Source of the DNA: Methanobrevibacter sp.
Lineage (GTDB): Archaea; Methanobacteriota; Methanobacteria; Methanobacteriales; Methanobacteriaceae
NCBI RefSeq assembly: GCF_017410345.1
Contig: NZ_JAFQQZ010000045.1
Span: 1-64,000, forward strand
Direction: 5' to 3'
DNA: 64,000 bases
The position numbers and the translations under genes were made by a program. Under the pieces are notes generated by a model. It had not been told where the DNA came from. It did not search any database and worked only from the letters and a program-made list of their open reading frames with translations. Below, in pieces: positions 16,875 through 26,383 of the stretch. The first letter of the stretch is position 1; each line of letters starts with the position of its first letter.

Positions 16875-18221
16875 TTAGTGTCCATTGAACACTTGAGCCT
16901 GAGCATTTCTTAAAATATGAATATTGTTTCCTATTCTGTATCCTTCCTCTTCTGCAAGCTCACCATAAGCGACCAGCATCTCCAATTCACCGTGGGCAGG
17001 TATGATGTGTTTTGGCTTAAGCATTCTTAGGAAATCCCTGTGGTCTTCACGGCCTGCGTGTCCTGAAACGTGAGCGTTTGCATAGATCCTTGCACCGTTC
17101 GCCTTCAATTTGGATTCAAGGATATGCCTGTTTGCGGCATTGGTCGGATTTGGAATGATTGGCGCTGAGAATATGACATTGTCTCCTTTCTTCACATTGA
17201 ATGGAGTTCTTCCACTGGCTATTCTTGGTAAAAGAGCATCAGGCTCCCCTTGGTGACCTGTAGTGACCAGGAGATATTTGTCCCTTTCCTCTTCAGCCTT
17301 CATAAGGGCTTTGTTTACAGCCTTAGGAGACCCATGAACATAAGCGTTTCCAGGCAATTTCAAGATTCCTAAATTCTGTGCTATGCCACAGAACCTTTCC
17401 ATGGAACGTCCCAAGAAGAGAATATCCCTATCGCTGTCCTTTGCAATGTCTGCAATGGTCTGAAGCCTTTCGATATGTGATGAGAAAGTGGTTACGATCA
17501 TACCGTTCTTTGCCTTTAAAGGCTCTCTCATCAAGTCCTCCAGGATGATTCTAGCAACTTTTTCTGAATATGTTCTGGTTTCAGTGTAATTGATTGCATT
17601 GGTGGTCTCTACAATTAGAGCCAATACTCCTTTTCTTCCCAATTCCCTAAGCCTGTTATAGTCAGGTGGCGGTGAAACCTTCTGATGGTTGTCAAACTTA
17701 AAGTCCAATGCATAGACGATTATTCCCTCATTGGTATGCAATACCGGGAAGACCGCCTGTGGAATACTGTGGGTTGACTGAACGAATTCCAAGGTGATGT
17801 CCTTTGACAATTTGATCTTGCTTCCAGGATTAAGCGGTCTGATTGGATTGTTTACCTTGAATTTACGTTCTCCCTTGATTTGCTTTTCAATCAGTGCAGT
17901 GGTATAAGGGGTTCCGATGATTGGTGCATCGTATCTGTGAGCCAATTTGGCTACAGCACCGATGTGGTCCAAGTGACCGTGGGAAAATACTATTCCCTTT
18001 ACCTTTCCGTCAACGTCCTTCATGATTGTATCGTCTGGAATCACTCCCCTTTCGATTAAGTCCAAACTGTGCATTCTGTCTATGTCTGTATCTTCGTGAA
18101 TGCTGATTCTGTCCAAGTGGATACCCATATCGAATATGATAACATCTTCCCCTACCTTTACGGCAGTCATATTCTTTCCTACTTCTTCGTATCCACCTAT
18201 TGCAATAACTTCTACAGTCAT
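16875..18221 (-). CDS. rnj: Archaeal RNase J (metallo-beta-lactamase/beta-CASP)
   Basis: A 5'-3' exoribonuclease of the archaeal RNase J group acting in mRNA turnover and RNA trimming. The zinc motif is SHGHLDHIG (HxHxDH). The beta-CASP region contains TTFSSHIERL and HVSGHAGREDH, and the C-terminal zinc-ligand motif is IPAHGELEM. Length (448) matches the family. AAGGAGG is placed seven bases before the ATG. Its location within the isoprenoid cluster is conserved in Methanobacteriales and has no obvious metabolic reason. Confidence 0.95.
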   Translation of the reverse strand: MTVEVIAIGGYEEVGKNMTAVKVGEDVIIFDMGIHLDRISIHEDTDIDRMHSLDLIERGVIPDDTIMKDVDGKVKGIVFSHGHLDHIGAVAKLAHRYDAPIIGTPYTTALIEKQIKGERKFKVNNPIRPLNPGSKIKLSKDITLEFVQSTHSIPQAVFPVLHTNEGIIVYALDFKFDNHQKVSPPPDYNRLRELGRKGVLALIVETTNAINYTETRTYSEKVARIILEDLMREPLKAKNGMIVTTFSSHIERLQTIADIAKDSDRDILFLGRSMERFCGIAQNLGILKLPGNAYVHGSPKAVNKALMKAEEERDKYLLVTTGHQGEPDALLPRIASGRTPFNVKKGDNVIFSAPIIPNPTNAANRHILESKLKANGARIYANAHVSGHAGREDHRDFLRMLKPKHIIPAHGELEMLVAYGELAEEEGYRIGNNIHILRNAQAQVFNGH

Positions 18222-18359
18222 TTATTGCCTCCTTTTTGTTTTTTTTTCCGTAAAATAATTAGTATAATTAAGTAATTTAAGTTTATAAAAATTCATCGAA
18301 TATAAAATAATCATATAAATTAAAAATAAGAGTAAAGACTCTTAAATTAAAAAATAGAA

Positions 18360-19409
18360 TTACTTTCTTGCATAAGCCTTAGTATCGAATCCTCTTGATT
18401 CAAGCCAGTTCTTGGTTTCCCCTTTGATTATGAGGTTTGAATTCTTAAGCTCTTCGATATTTGAAGCTCCAACCAAAAACATTGCTATCCTTAAGGATTC
18501 ATTGAATCTTTCAACCATTTGAACCAAAGCTTCCTGTCCTTCATAGGCTCCTTTAAGTGCTGGCAGTGCCATTCCCACAGCATCTGCGCCAAGCGCAATT
18601 GCCTTTGCAGCATCAAGTCCTGAACGGATTCCACCGGAAGATATTACTGGAACATTGACGGAATTTACAACTTCTGCAGTGCTTACAGCAGTAGGGATTC
18701 CCCAATCCCAGAAGAGCTCTCCCATGTATCTGTCATCAGCACGGTATGTTTCAACAGCAGCCCAGCTGGTTCCGCCAGCACCTTCAACATCAATGAAGCG
18801 GACTCCTGCCTTTTCAAGTGCAATCGCATCCTCTGCACTTATTCCTGTACCTGTTTCCTTTGCCATGACAGGAACATCCACCGCCTTGCAGATTTCAGCT
18901 ATTGAATCGAGATATCCTCTGCCGTCAACATCCCCTTCAGGCTGGATTGCTTCCTGCAATGGATTCAAATGAATTGCCAATATATCACTGTCCAATATTT
19001 CAACGGCTTTCTGTGCAAGATCAGACTGAGGAGCTCCGATATTACCTAAAACAAGTGCGGAGGGAGCATATTCCCTTACAACATCATAAGTGTCTCTTAA
19101 ATCTGGATTTACAATGGCCGCCCTTTGGCTTCCTACACCTAAACCAATCTGCTTGTCCTCTGCGACAATGGCCAATTCCTTATTGATGTCCTTTGCAGCT
19201 TCATGTCCGCCAGTGATGGCTGTAATGAACAATGGAGATTCCAGTTTCTTTCCAAAAGCCTCTGTTGAAATGTCAATTTCTTCCTTATGAACTTCAGGCA
19301 ATGCTCTGTGAATGAGTTCAATGTCTTCAAAGCCTGTAGTCTTGTCCTTATAATTAACATCATAATTCTTGCAAATTAATAAATGTTCTAATTTTCTATC
19401 TGAAATCAT
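18360..19409 (-). CDS. fni: Isopentenyl-diphosphate delta-isomerase, type 2 (FMN-dependent)
   Basis: Interconverts isopentenyl and dimethylallyl diphosphate using FMN and NADPH. Landmarks of the type 2 enzyme are the N-terminal [28 protein letters not shown], the [13 protein letters not shown] loop and the flavin phosphate site [20 protein letters not shown]. The ATG at 19409 is chosen because GAGGAAA lies seven bases upstream; the 30 extra codons further up would be AT-rich leader. The product is 349 residues. It acts between isopentenyl phosphate kinase and IdsA, both neighbours. Confidence 0.95.
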   Translation of the reverse strand: MISDRKLEHLLICKNYDVNYKDKTTGFEDIELIHRALPEVHKEEIDISTEAFGKKLESPLFITAITGGHEAAKDINKELAIVAEDKQIGLGVGSQRAAIVNPDLRDTYDVVREYAPSALVLGNIGAPQSDLAQKAVEILDSDILAIHLNPLQEAIQPEGDVDGRGYLDSIAEICKAVDVPVMAKETGTGISAEDAIALEKAGVRFIDVEGAGGTSWAAVETYRADDRYMGELFWDWGIPTAVSTAEVVNSVNVPVISSGGIRSGLDAAKAIALGADAVGMALPALKGAYEGQEALVQMVERFNESLRIAMFLVGASNIEELKNSNLIIKGETKNWLESRGFDTKAYARK

Positions 19410-19891
19410 TGTTTCCTCTTTGATAATTAATAAATTAAGTATGATAAGCTTAAAATTAATATTAAATAATGTTCCATCATTGGAACCTAAAAAAAGCAAT
19501 CTAATATAAACTGTTTTTAAATAGTAAACCTTTAAAAGCAGTCTAAATATCTAAAATAAACTGATCAATATAAATTCTTTATAAATAGAAAAATTAAATT
19601 TAACAAAGCCCTTATGAATAAAAGTTAAATTAAATAAAATATTCTTACGTGTTTAATTAGGTCCCGAATGAATTTAAAAACATTAAAATCCGACTTAATA
19701 TTAATTCTAATCTTTTAAATTCAAAATATATGAAAATTGCATATATTTTAACTATTTATAATTTTTTATTTTCATTATATTTAAATATTGGGTAAAAATA
19801 GGGCTTTTTTCATGAAAAATAATGAATAAGATTAGAAAAAATAAAAAAATAGAATAAAAAAGTTAGTATAAATAATAACAGAATGAAAATA
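19410..19891. other. Gene-free spacer between ipk and fni
   Basis: About 480 bases of AT-rich sequence. It should hold the fni promoter on the minus strand, but no single TATA box, repeat or hairpin stands out. No open frame with a ribosome site is seen. Confidence 0.5.
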
Positions 19892-20707
19892 TTATTTTCT
19901 GCAGATTTTAGTTCCATTCACTTCCATGCCCTGCAATGCCTTTGCGATTGCTCCCTCTTCATTTGCATTGATGATTTCAGAGCTTATTCCATAATCCGCC
20001 AAGTCCAATAGCTCCTTCACTTTGCCGACCATGCCGCCGGTCACATCGACATTGGTTGTGGATTCAAGGAACTTGATGTCCTCAATGGAGTTCACTTCAT
20101 CTATATGGACCGCATCATCATGGATCTTAGGGTTTTTGGTATAGACCCCGGCCACATCGGTTCCAAGGACAATCCTATCTGATTTGAGGAACTTTGCAAT
20201 GTATTGGAGAACTTGATCCCCTGAGATGACCGCTATCTTCACTTCATCGTCAATGACTACATCTCCAAAGAGAACAGGGACGAAACCTTCTCTAATATAT
20301 GTCTTTAAAAGATCCAAGTCAAAATCATAGATTCTCTTATTGTGTGAAGTTATAAAGGAAGATGGAGGTATTGCAATTACTGGAATTCCATGCTCGATCA
20401 ATGATTCGCAGATGATTGAATTCAGCTTCTTGACCTCATTTTGAACCTCTGCAAAGCCTATCCTCTTTTCAAGGTAATCCTTCATTTCAAAAGGACGGCC
20501 TATCTGATACTTCTTAGCAGGAGGATGTCCGAAGGATCCTGCTCCATGAACAATCACAAGCCCGTCTATCAGGTCATTGCTGATTTCATCAGCATATAAG
20601 GATTGTCTGATTTCCTCTGCAATCCTATTCAAGTTTTCATAATCGACTTTAGGTTCCGCGGAATCCTTTTCAGTCAATATGCTTCCGCCAATCTTTAAAA
20701 TAATCAT
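19892..20707 (-). CDS. Isopentenyl phosphate kinase
   Basis: Phosphorylates isopentenyl phosphate to isopentenyl diphosphate in the archaeal mevalonate pathway. It is an amino-acid-kinase fold protein: N-terminal MIILKIGGSILTEK, the HGAGSFGHPPAKKY substrate-binding segment with the signature His, VISGDQVL, and DVTGGMVGKVKELL near the end. Length (271) fits. It lies between mevalonate kinase and the isomerase on the same strand, which reinforces the assignment. The gene starts after GTGATTTT, a modest ribosome site. Confidence 0.94.
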   Translation of the reverse strand: MIILKIGGSILTEKDSAEPKVDYENLNRIAEEIRQSLYADEISNDLIDGLVIVHGAGSFGHPPAKKYQIGRPFEMKDYLEKRIGFAEVQNEVKKLNSIICESLIEHGIPVIAIPPSSFITSHNKRIYDFDLDLLKTYIREGFVPVLFGDVVIDDEVKIAVISGDQVLQYIAKFLKSDRIVLGTDVAGVYTKNPKIHDDAVHIDEVNSIEDIKFLESTTNVDVTGGMVGKVKELLDLADYGISSEIINANEEGAIAKALQGMEVNGTKICRK

Positions 20708-20807
20708 AAAATCACACTATAAACATTAAAATATTAAGAAATTAATTAAAATTTTTTTATAATAAACATGAAATTTTTAAATTGTAAATAAATAATAAAA
20801 AAATATT

Positions 20808-21791
20808 TTATGGTAAAGGAGGAGCTCTCCTATTTACTAAAACACCATCCTTTGAGAATTTCACCTTGATTGTCTTGTCTTCAACATTGATTGCCTCTGC
20901 AACTTCGTCGACATTGTCTTCCCTGCATAGGGAAATGATGCTTCCTCCACCGCCGGAACCTGTTATCTTGGAAGCAAGGGCTCCATTGTCACGGGCGGTA
21001 TATATCATTCTTGACAATTCATAAGTGTTGACTCCTAAGGAGTCAAGTAATCCCTGATTCAAGTTCATCAATTCAGCTATTCTTTCAACATCATTCTTAA
21101 GGATGGCTATCCTTGCCTCATTTGCTATCTTGCCCATTGTGGATATTATCGGATCCACCAATTCAGGATATGTGTCCTTCAATGTCTTCACATTCTTGAC
21201 CATTTTGGCGGTGTTTCCATATTTATTGGTAAAACCTACAACAAATGGAGCATCCAAATGACTGTCAAAGCGAACTATCTTCTTCTCACGGGATAAGTAA
21301 ATCAATCCGCCATATGTGCTTATCAAGGTGTCCAATGGGCTAGCTATGCCCTGAACTTCCTCTTCCACTCCATGGGCTTCCCTTGCAAGGGTTTCCTTAT
21401 TGAATTCAACCCCATGATAATGATGCAATGCTGCAATGGTGGCTACAGTTACGGCAGCGGAAGACCCTAATCCGGATCCGATAGGAAGATCAAGTGACAA
21501 GCTCATATCAATGGCACTGTGGTCATGGAACTTTCCCATAGCATTCAAGATATAACGGATAATGCCCGGCTTTCCTTTCTTAAGGGTATAGGTTCCTCTT
21601 CGAGTGTCCATTACTAGTTCAAAACCCAAATCCTTGGACTTCAATGTGGAGTAATTGTTCTGAGACTTCTTCAGACTTACAACTGCCCTTTTATTGACTG
21701 CCCCTGCAATGGCCGGCTCATCATATACGACTGAATGTTCACCGAAAAGGATGGTCTTTCCAGGTGCAGAAGCTACTGATATGTGTCTCAT
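20808..21791 (-). CDS. mvk: Mevalonate kinase
   Basis: Phosphorylates mevalonate at the entry of the isoprenoid pathway. GHMP kinase motifs are in order: PGKTILFGEHSVVYDEPA (about 10-27), the ATP loop PIGSGLGSSAAVTVA, and KITGSGGGGSIISL near the C-terminus. Length (327) is typical of archaeal enzymes. GGGAGAA stands just before the ATG. It heads the minus-strand cluster that continues with ipk, fni, rnj and idsA. Confidence 0.96.
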   Translation of the reverse strand: MRHISVASAPGKTILFGEHSVVYDEPAIAGAVNKRAVVSLKKSQNNYSTLKSKDLGFELVMDTRRGTYTLKKGKPGIIRYILNAMGKFHDHSAIDMSLSLDLPIGSGLGSSAAVTVATIAALHHYHGVEFNKETLAREAHGVEEEVQGIASPLDTLISTYGGLIYLSREKKIVRFDSHLDAPFVVGFTNKYGNTAKMVKNVKTLKDTYPELVDPIISTMGKIANEARIAILKNDVERIAELMNLNQGLLDSLGVNTYELSRMIYTARDNGALASKITGSGGGGSIISLCREDNVDEVAEAINVEDKTIKVKFSKDGVLVNRRAPPLP

Positions 21792-21908
21792 TATAATTCT
21801 CCCAATTCACTAATTCAAACATTTGATTTTGCTAAAATAAGTTTTAAAATACTAAATTTGATTTAAATCCAATATAAAACTTTCTTAAATTTGATATATA
21901 TTTATAAA

Positions 21909-21916
21909 TTTATATT
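21909..21916 (+). promoter_or_regulatory. TATA box of the small Cys-rich gene
   Basis: TTTATATT lies about 25 bases before the ATG at 21938, the distance at which archaeal transcription starts. No Shine-Dalgarno sequence lies between, so the transcript is probably leaderless. Confidence 0.5.
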
Positions 21917-21937
21917 AAATAGTATAAAAACTATACT

Positions 21938-22090
21938 ATGAATATGAAAAAAATAAAAGAAAAAGAATGTTATAATTGCAGATATCTGGAATTTGATACA
22001 GGTTTATGCACCCAATTCTTTTGCAGATATCATGAGAAGCTGATCAAACAGGATGACAGCTGTGAGAATTGGATAGAAAAAGAAAATTAA
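21938..22090 (+). CDS. Small Cys-rich protein (putative metal-binding)
   Basis: A 50-residue protein reading MNMKKIKEKECYNCRYLE, then CTQFFCRYHEK and DDSCENW. The five cysteines are spaced as CxxC, C, C and a final CxxW, as in many small uncharacterised zinc- or iron-sulfur-binding proteins of methanogens and Clostridia. The spacing argues for a real gene despite the size. It is divergent from mvk and followed after about 40 bases by a perfect hairpin. A second ATG two codons in (21944) is an alternative start. Function unknown. Confidence 0.72.
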   Translation: MNMKKIKEKECYNCRYLEFDTGLCTQFFCRYHEKLIKQDDSCENWIEKEN

Positions 22091-22123
22091 GAACTTTTAA
22101 AAAAATAGAAAAAATAGCAGCAA

Positions 22124-22165
22124 ACTTAAAGATAAGAATTCAAAAAGAATTCTTAACTTAAAGTT
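22124..22165 (+). terminator. Hairpin of the GATAAGAATTC family
   Basis: TAAGAATTC (22133-22141) pairs with GAATTCTTA (22147-22155) over a five-A loop, flanked by AACTTAAAG and ACTTAAAGTT that extend the symmetry. It follows the Cys-rich gene. A near copy lies at 23469-23512. Confidence 0.65.
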
Positions 22166-22743
22166 CCCATAACATAATTGAGTCTAATAAAACTCTAATT
22201 AATATTATATTTTTGTAATATATAATATTAACTCATATGAAGGAAAAAACTTATCCTATTTAAAAATATTAAAAACTAAAATTTTTTTAAGTTCAACAAC
22301 ATGTTACAATCATTTTATTAGCATAATGAAAATTTTAACAATCTCTAAAGCATATTTTAAAATATCTTTAGAAACAATTTTCATTCTTTCCAATGAAAAA
22401 TTAAAAAGAATCAATATATTTATTCTCATTATCTTAACCTCAATATGTTATGGATATATTTTTATGCAGATAATAAAAACCTTCAAATACATCTTTATTT
22501 TCATTATTAATAAATATTATAGTTTTTTTAAGGATAATATTTCATTTTAATTATTATATTATAAAATAACTGTTAAATTGACTTTATTTTGGAAAATTAA
22601 ACCTTTTTAAAAAATTGATTTAATTTTGTTATAATTTATTTATAAATTAAAATTTTTTAATATAATTATCATTTCAAAAAAAAAGTGAATGAATATAAGC
22701 TTTAAATATTGTTAAAGGCAATCCCCCGAATTTTAGAAAAAAC
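22166..22743. other. Gene-free AT-rich stretch
   Basis: About 580 bases before the site-2 protease. A 74-codon open frame at 22326-22550 encodes a hydrophobic, Ile/Phe/Lys-rich peptide but has no ribosome site and matches the background composition, so it is not called as a gene. Confidence 0.5.
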
Positions 22744-22751
22744 TTTATATA
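22744..22751 (+). promoter_or_regulatory. TATA box of the site-2 protease gene
   Basis: TTTATATA is centred about 25 bases before the ATG at 22773, with no Shine-Dalgarno sequence between. The mRNA is therefore expected to be leaderless. Confidence 0.6.
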
Positions 22752-22772
22752 CAAAAATAGATATTCTTAATT

Positions 22773-23414
22773 ATGTTTACATTTACACGGAAAGAAATAA
22801 GGGATTTGATAATTGCATTCATAGTGCTTTCAATCTGTTTTGCAATATCAAATGTTGGACTTAACCTTAACGGAATCATTGCTCTTTTGCCAATCGTCAT
22901 GGTAGGGGTAGGGCTCGGATTCATATTTCACGAACTTGGACACAAATTCATGTCAATGCAATACGGTTATGAAGCCGAATTTGAATTATGGCCTTTAGGA
23001 TTATTGATCGCACTTGTCACAGCATTTCTTGGATTCGTTTTTGCAGCCCCTGGTTCAGTCAAGACCTATGCAGAAGATATGAGCGATGAGATAATCGGAA
23101 AGATCACAATTGCAGGACCTACAACCAATATTGGACTTGCAATACTCTTTATCATAATTGCAGCTTTAATATATCCTTTTTCAACCAATGGAGGAATCTC
23201 TCACTTGATATACCTTATTTGTACTGTTGGATTCTCTGTCAACAGCTTTTTGGCCGCATTCAACCTATTGCCGTTTTACAGCTTGGATGGAACCAAGGTC
23301 ATGAAGTGGAGTGTTGGAGTCTGGATCGTCGCATTTGGCGTTGCCGCAATAATGCTACTCATATCCATTACAATAGGTGCAGAGAATATGGTTGGAATAA
23401 TCATTGGATTGTAA
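22773..23414 (+). CDS. Site-2 protease family (M50) membrane metallopeptidase
   Basis: A 213-residue membrane protein with five to six hydrophobic segments. The zinc motif HELGH is in the second segment (FHELGHKFMSM). The third ligand region is FNLLPFYSLDGTKVM, a variant of the NPxDG motif. It is the short archaeal type without PDZ or CBS domains. Such proteases cut transmembrane helices to release regulators or process membrane proteins; the target is unknown. It converges with the DUF389 gene, with a strong hairpin between them. Confidence 0.9.
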   Translation: MFTFTRKEIRDLIIAFIVLSICFAISNVGLNLNGIIALLPIVMVGVGLGFIFHELGHKFMSMQYGYEAEFELWPLGLLIALVTAFLGFVFAAPGSVKTYAEDMSDEIIGKITIAGPTTNIGLAILFIIIAALIYPFSTNGGISHLIYLICTVGFSVNSFLAAFNLLPFYSLDGTKVMKWSVGVWIVAFGVAAIMLLISITIGAENMVGIIIGL

Positions 23415-23468
23415 ATGGCAGAAATCAACATAATGCCAAAACAATATTTAATAATTGAAAAAATAGAT

Positions 23469-23512
23469 AAACTTTAAGATAAGAATTCAAAAGGAATTCT
23501 TAACTTAAGTTT
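23469..23512 (+). terminator. Hairpin of the GATAAGAATTC family between convergent genes
   Basis: TAAGAATTC (23480-23488) pairs with GAATTCTTA (23494-23502), with outer arms AAACTT and AAGTTT and a trailing T run. It is nearly the same sequence as the element at 22124-22165. Its place between two convergent stops fits a terminator serving the protease gene and perhaps both. Confidence 0.7.
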
Positions 23513-23556
23513 TGAAAAGCAAATAATAAACTCTTTTTTTTAAAAATCATTTCATC

Positions 23557-24333
23557 TTAAAGCAGCATATAATAAACCGCAGCTATACTAGGAAGTGCAA
23601 TGATGATTGTATTTCGAATCATTCTGAAACGATGAATCTTCCATTCCTTTGGAGTCAATTCCTTCATTTTAGGGATTTTCAATACACTCAAGATAATGCT
23701 TGCTGCAAGGAAAATGAAATAGCTGTTTATGATGAATAGGTATCCTGCTCCAAGGAGCATGTCCCATCTTCCATTTGCGATTGAATATCCGCAGGTACAT
23801 AGCGGAGGCATAAGAGCGGTTGCAATTGCAACACCTGGAATGACAGTGTTTGTCTTGTCCAGTCTGGTTTGTCCTATGATTCCGGCAAGTCCTCCGAAGA
23901 ATGCAATGAGCACATCATAAAATGTTGGAGATGTTCTTGCAAGCAATTCTGCAGTCGGTGCCTTAACAGGAGAGAGGAAGAAATAGATGGAAGCGGCCGC
24001 AACACTGATTGCAATCTGTATTGCCAAGCCTGCCATATGATTCTTGAAGAGAGGATAGTCATTTGACACATTCCCATATGCAGAGGCAAGAATGCTTCCC
24101 ATAATAGGTGAGATGAGCATTGCACCGATGATTACTGCAGTTGAACTCATATTGAGACCTACAGAAGCAATTATCATCGCACATACCATTACACACATAT
24201 TGGTTCCGGTTATCTTTCCGCCATCAAGAAGACGTTCACGAATCTCCTCATTTGATGCCCTATCCTCAGACAGTGAAAAGGCCATCTTGATCTTTTCAGT
24301 TATTGTTTGATTTTGATCTTCATTCACACTCAT
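23557..24333 (-). CDS. DUF389 family membrane protein
   Basis: A 258-residue integral membrane protein with six or more helices. The hallmark segment is VIIGAMLISPIMGSILA and later IPGVAIATALMPPLCTCGYSI, both diagnostic for DUF389 (the TIGR00341 group). The biochemical role is not established. The N-terminal 30 residues are cytosolic and polar. It follows the MEMO-family gene on the same strand with a 37-base gap, so the two may be cotranscribed. Confidence 0.9.
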   Translation of the reverse strand: MSVNEDQNQTITEKIKMAFSLSEDRASNEEIRERLLDGGKITGTNMCVMVCAMIIASVGLNMSSTAVIIGAMLISPIMGSILASAYGNVSNDYPLFKNHMAGLAIQIAISVAAASIYFFLSPVKAPTAELLARTSPTFYDVLIAFFGGLAGIIGQTRLDKTNTVIPGVAIATALMPPLCTCGYSIANGRWDMLLGAGYLFIINSYFIFLAASIILSVLKIPKMKELTPKEWKIHRFRMIRNTIIIALPSIAAVYYMLL

Positions 24334-24370
24334 ACTGTCATTTCCTTATTCCTATAAAAACAATTAAAAT

Positions 24371-25219
24371 TTAATACCAAATTCCAGATCCATAGCCTAC
24401 AACAGATGCATAATCCAAAGTGATGTCACCACTTGTTGAATGCTGTAACAATTCAAAGTTTTTCTGTCCCAATTTCTTGGAAAATTCCATACTTGCCATA
24501 GTTGGTCCGTATCCACATATACTAATTTGTTCTTTTTTGACAACTTGATAGAGACCTTCAGTATTTGCATTGAACACTTCATTAAACACAAGGTTGTCAT
24601 GTTCAATGGTCTTTTCCTGAGACTTAAAATGAGATAAATCGGTACTATCAATCAAAGTGATTTTTCTTCCCATATTTTGGCTGGCTTCATGGATGGAATT
24701 TGCAAGATCGATTGAAGCTTCAACTGATTGGTCCATCATGCAGATCGGCACTATCTTGAAATTGCTGTCAAAGTATTTTAAAAATGGAAGCTGAACTTCA
24801 CAGCTGTGTTCATGCTGATGGGCAGCAAAATCGGCTTTGGCAAAATTGGAATTCTTGATTATTTCATCTGCAAGCTCATTGTCCACATCACAGACCCCAT
24901 TCGGCACAATCCATGAGCCTTCATTATATACTGAAACTTCAGCACCGTAGCCTGTGTGGTTAGGATGAAGGATTACAAAGGTTTCCGGAAAGCCGTCCTG
25001 AACCAGTTTTGAATAGGCATGAGCAGCAGTCGGGCCGGAATAGACATAGCCTGCATGGGGAACCATAATTGCATTCACTTGCTTTTCCTTATTGATTCTG
25101 GATAACTTAGGCACTTCTCCAGGACCTAACTTGTGTTTAAAACAATCTTCAATTGATTCATTCAAGTGCTTTACATTACTTTCATAAAATTTGCCTGCAA
25201 CTATAGGTTCTCTAATCAT
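24371..25219 (-). CDS. MEMO-like protein (AmmeMemoRadiSam system protein B)
   Basis: A 282-residue member of the MEMO/DUF52 family. Landmarks are the start IREPIVAGKFYESN, IMVPHAGYVYSGPTAAHAY, and HEHSCEVQLPFLKY. The fold is related to extradiol dioxygenases with His ligands. In archaea this protein often accompanies AMMECR1 and a radical SAM protein, but neither is in the window. The ATG at 25219 is chosen because GGGTGAGA, six bases before it, covers the earlier in-frame ATG (25231). The gene lies next to mvk-side genes in the Methanothermobacter order as remembered. Confidence 0.92.
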   Translation of the reverse strand: MIREPIVAGKFYESNVKHLNESIEDCFKHKLGPGEVPKLSRINKEKQVNAIMVPHAGYVYSGPTAAHAYSKLVQDGFPETFVILHPNHTGYGAEVSVYNEGSWIVPNGVCDVDNELADEIIKNSNFAKADFAAHQHEHSCEVQLPFLKYFDSNFKIVPICMMDQSVEASIDLANSIHEASQNMGRKITLIDSTDLSHFKSQEKTIEHDNLVFNEVFNANTEGLYQVVKKEQISICGYGPTMASMEFSKKLGQKNFELLQHSTSGDITLDYASVVGYGSGIWY

Positions 25220-25391
25220 ATTCTCACCCATTTTTAAAATATAATAAAATTAATTAATATTAATTAAATATAGATTTAATTTACTTAATATAAAAATTTA
25301 TATAAAAAAAGCGAGAATATAAGAAAAAATTTTAAAAATAGATAAAAATTGATAAAAATAGTTTGAAAAGTAAAAATAAAGATTAAATCTT

Positions 25392-25450
25392 CCCAACTAG
25401 TGGAAAGATTTTGATCAAACTTTTGCGAGCCAACGGCGAGTAAAAGTTTG
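25392..25450 (-). terminator. Structured 3' element after rpsB
   Basis: A 9-bp stem (25416-25424 with 25442-25450) encloses a GCC-AAC-GGC inner hairpin. Beyond it, in minus-strand direction, comes a tail reading CACTAGTTGGG. The same layout and tail occur after rplO at 43816-43875, so this is a reused 3'-end element, probably for termination or RNA stability. It starts directly at the rpsB stop. Confidence 0.65.
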
Positions 25451-25452
25451 GT

Positions 25453-26049
25453 TTAGAACTTTAATTCAAAGTCAGAAGATTCAATGTCTAAATCTTCGTC
25501 TTCTCCAAGAATTCCTCTTTCTCTTAAGATTTGTCTTGCAAGTAACCAGTAGATTAAAGCGATAGCTTTTCTACCTTTGTTGTTGGATGGAACACAAATA
25601 TCCACATTTGCAAGTAAGTTTTCAGAATCGCATAAACCTACAACAGGAATACCGTTTTGTTTGGATTCTAAAATAGCTTGAGAGTCGGATCTTGGGTCAG
25701 TTACAACAATGACTTTAGGTTCGATGAATTTAGCGTATTGTGGGTTGGTTAAGGTACCTGGGATGAATCTACCAGGGATGGTCTTGCAGCCGGTGATTTC
25801 ACCGAATTTCTTAACAGGAGCTTGACCGTATTGACGGGTAGCTACAACTAAAATGTCATCTGGGTCGTATTTTGCTAGGAATTTAGCAACAGCTCTGATT
25901 CTTTCATCAGTCTTGCGAACGTCCAAGACATATAAACCATCGGATCTTACACGGAAAATGTATTTTTCCATGTCACTAGTCTTTTGTTGGGTACCAATGT
26001 GTAACCCAGCAGCCAAATACTTTTCTAACGGGATTAATAAATCTGACAC
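25453..26049 (-). CDS. rpsB: 30S ribosomal protein uS2
   Basis: Small-subunit protein at the platform-head junction. Archaeal uS2 signatures include [35 protein letters not shown] and [14 protein letters not shown]. Length is 198. The start is GTG at 26049, with GGTGAT three bases before. It is the last gene of a minus-strand run that includes eno and a ferredoxin, as in related methanogens. Confidence 0.97.
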   Translation of the reverse strand: MSDLLIPLEKYLAAGLHIGTQQKTSDMEKYIFRVRSDGLYVLDVRKTDERIRAVAKFLAKYDPDDILVVATRQYGQAPVKKFGEITGCKTIPGRFIPGTLTNPQYAKFIEPKVIVVTDPRSDSQAILESKQNGIPVVGLCDSENLLANVDICVPSNNKGRKAIALIYWLLARQILRERGILGEDEDLDIESSDFELKF

Positions 26050-26128
26050 TTTATCACCATATAATATAAAAATCTAATTATTCATTGAAATTTAATTAAA
26101 TTATTAAAAAATAATTAAAAAATAAGAT

Positions 26129-26173
26129 AAGAATTCCAATAAAATCCAACAAGGAAATTATTTAAGAATTCTT
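26129..26173 (-). terminator. GATAAGAATTC-family hairpin after the ferredoxin gene
   Basis: AAGAATTC at 26129-26136 pairs with GAATTCTT at 26166-26173 over a 29-base loop, just downstream of the ferredoxin stop on the minus strand. The arms match those of the elements at 22124 and 23469, but the loop is longer. Confidence 0.5.
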
Positions 26174-26191
26174 CTCTTGAAATCAACAAAT

Positions 26192-26383
26192 TTATTCATC
26201 TTTGATAGTAATGCAGTCGTTAGGACACATGTCGACACATACTTCACATAAAGTACATTCGTCTTCATGATCAGTTACTACTTTGTCTCCGTCTAAGGAA
26301 AAGATTTCCATAGGACACATATCTACACATTCACCACATTCTGCATTTTCACATTTGCTTGCATCAATAATAACAGTTGACAT
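26192..26383 (-). CDS. 2x[4Fe-4S] ferredoxin
   Basis: A 63-residue electron carrier with two cluster motifs, CENAECGECVDMCP and CTLCEVCVDMCP. The first has four residues between its first two cysteines instead of two. It is acidic, as expected for a cytosolic ferredoxin. GGTGT precedes the ATG. It lies between eno and rpsB on the same strand; the partner enzyme is not evident. Confidence 0.95.
   Translation of the reverse strand: MSTVIIDASKCENAECGECVDMCPMEIFSLDGDKVVTDHEDECTLCEVCVDMCPNDCITIKDE

Noticed and set aside
22326-22550. 74-codon hydrophobic open frame
   Set aside because: No ribosome site or placed TATA box, composition equals background AT-rich noise.
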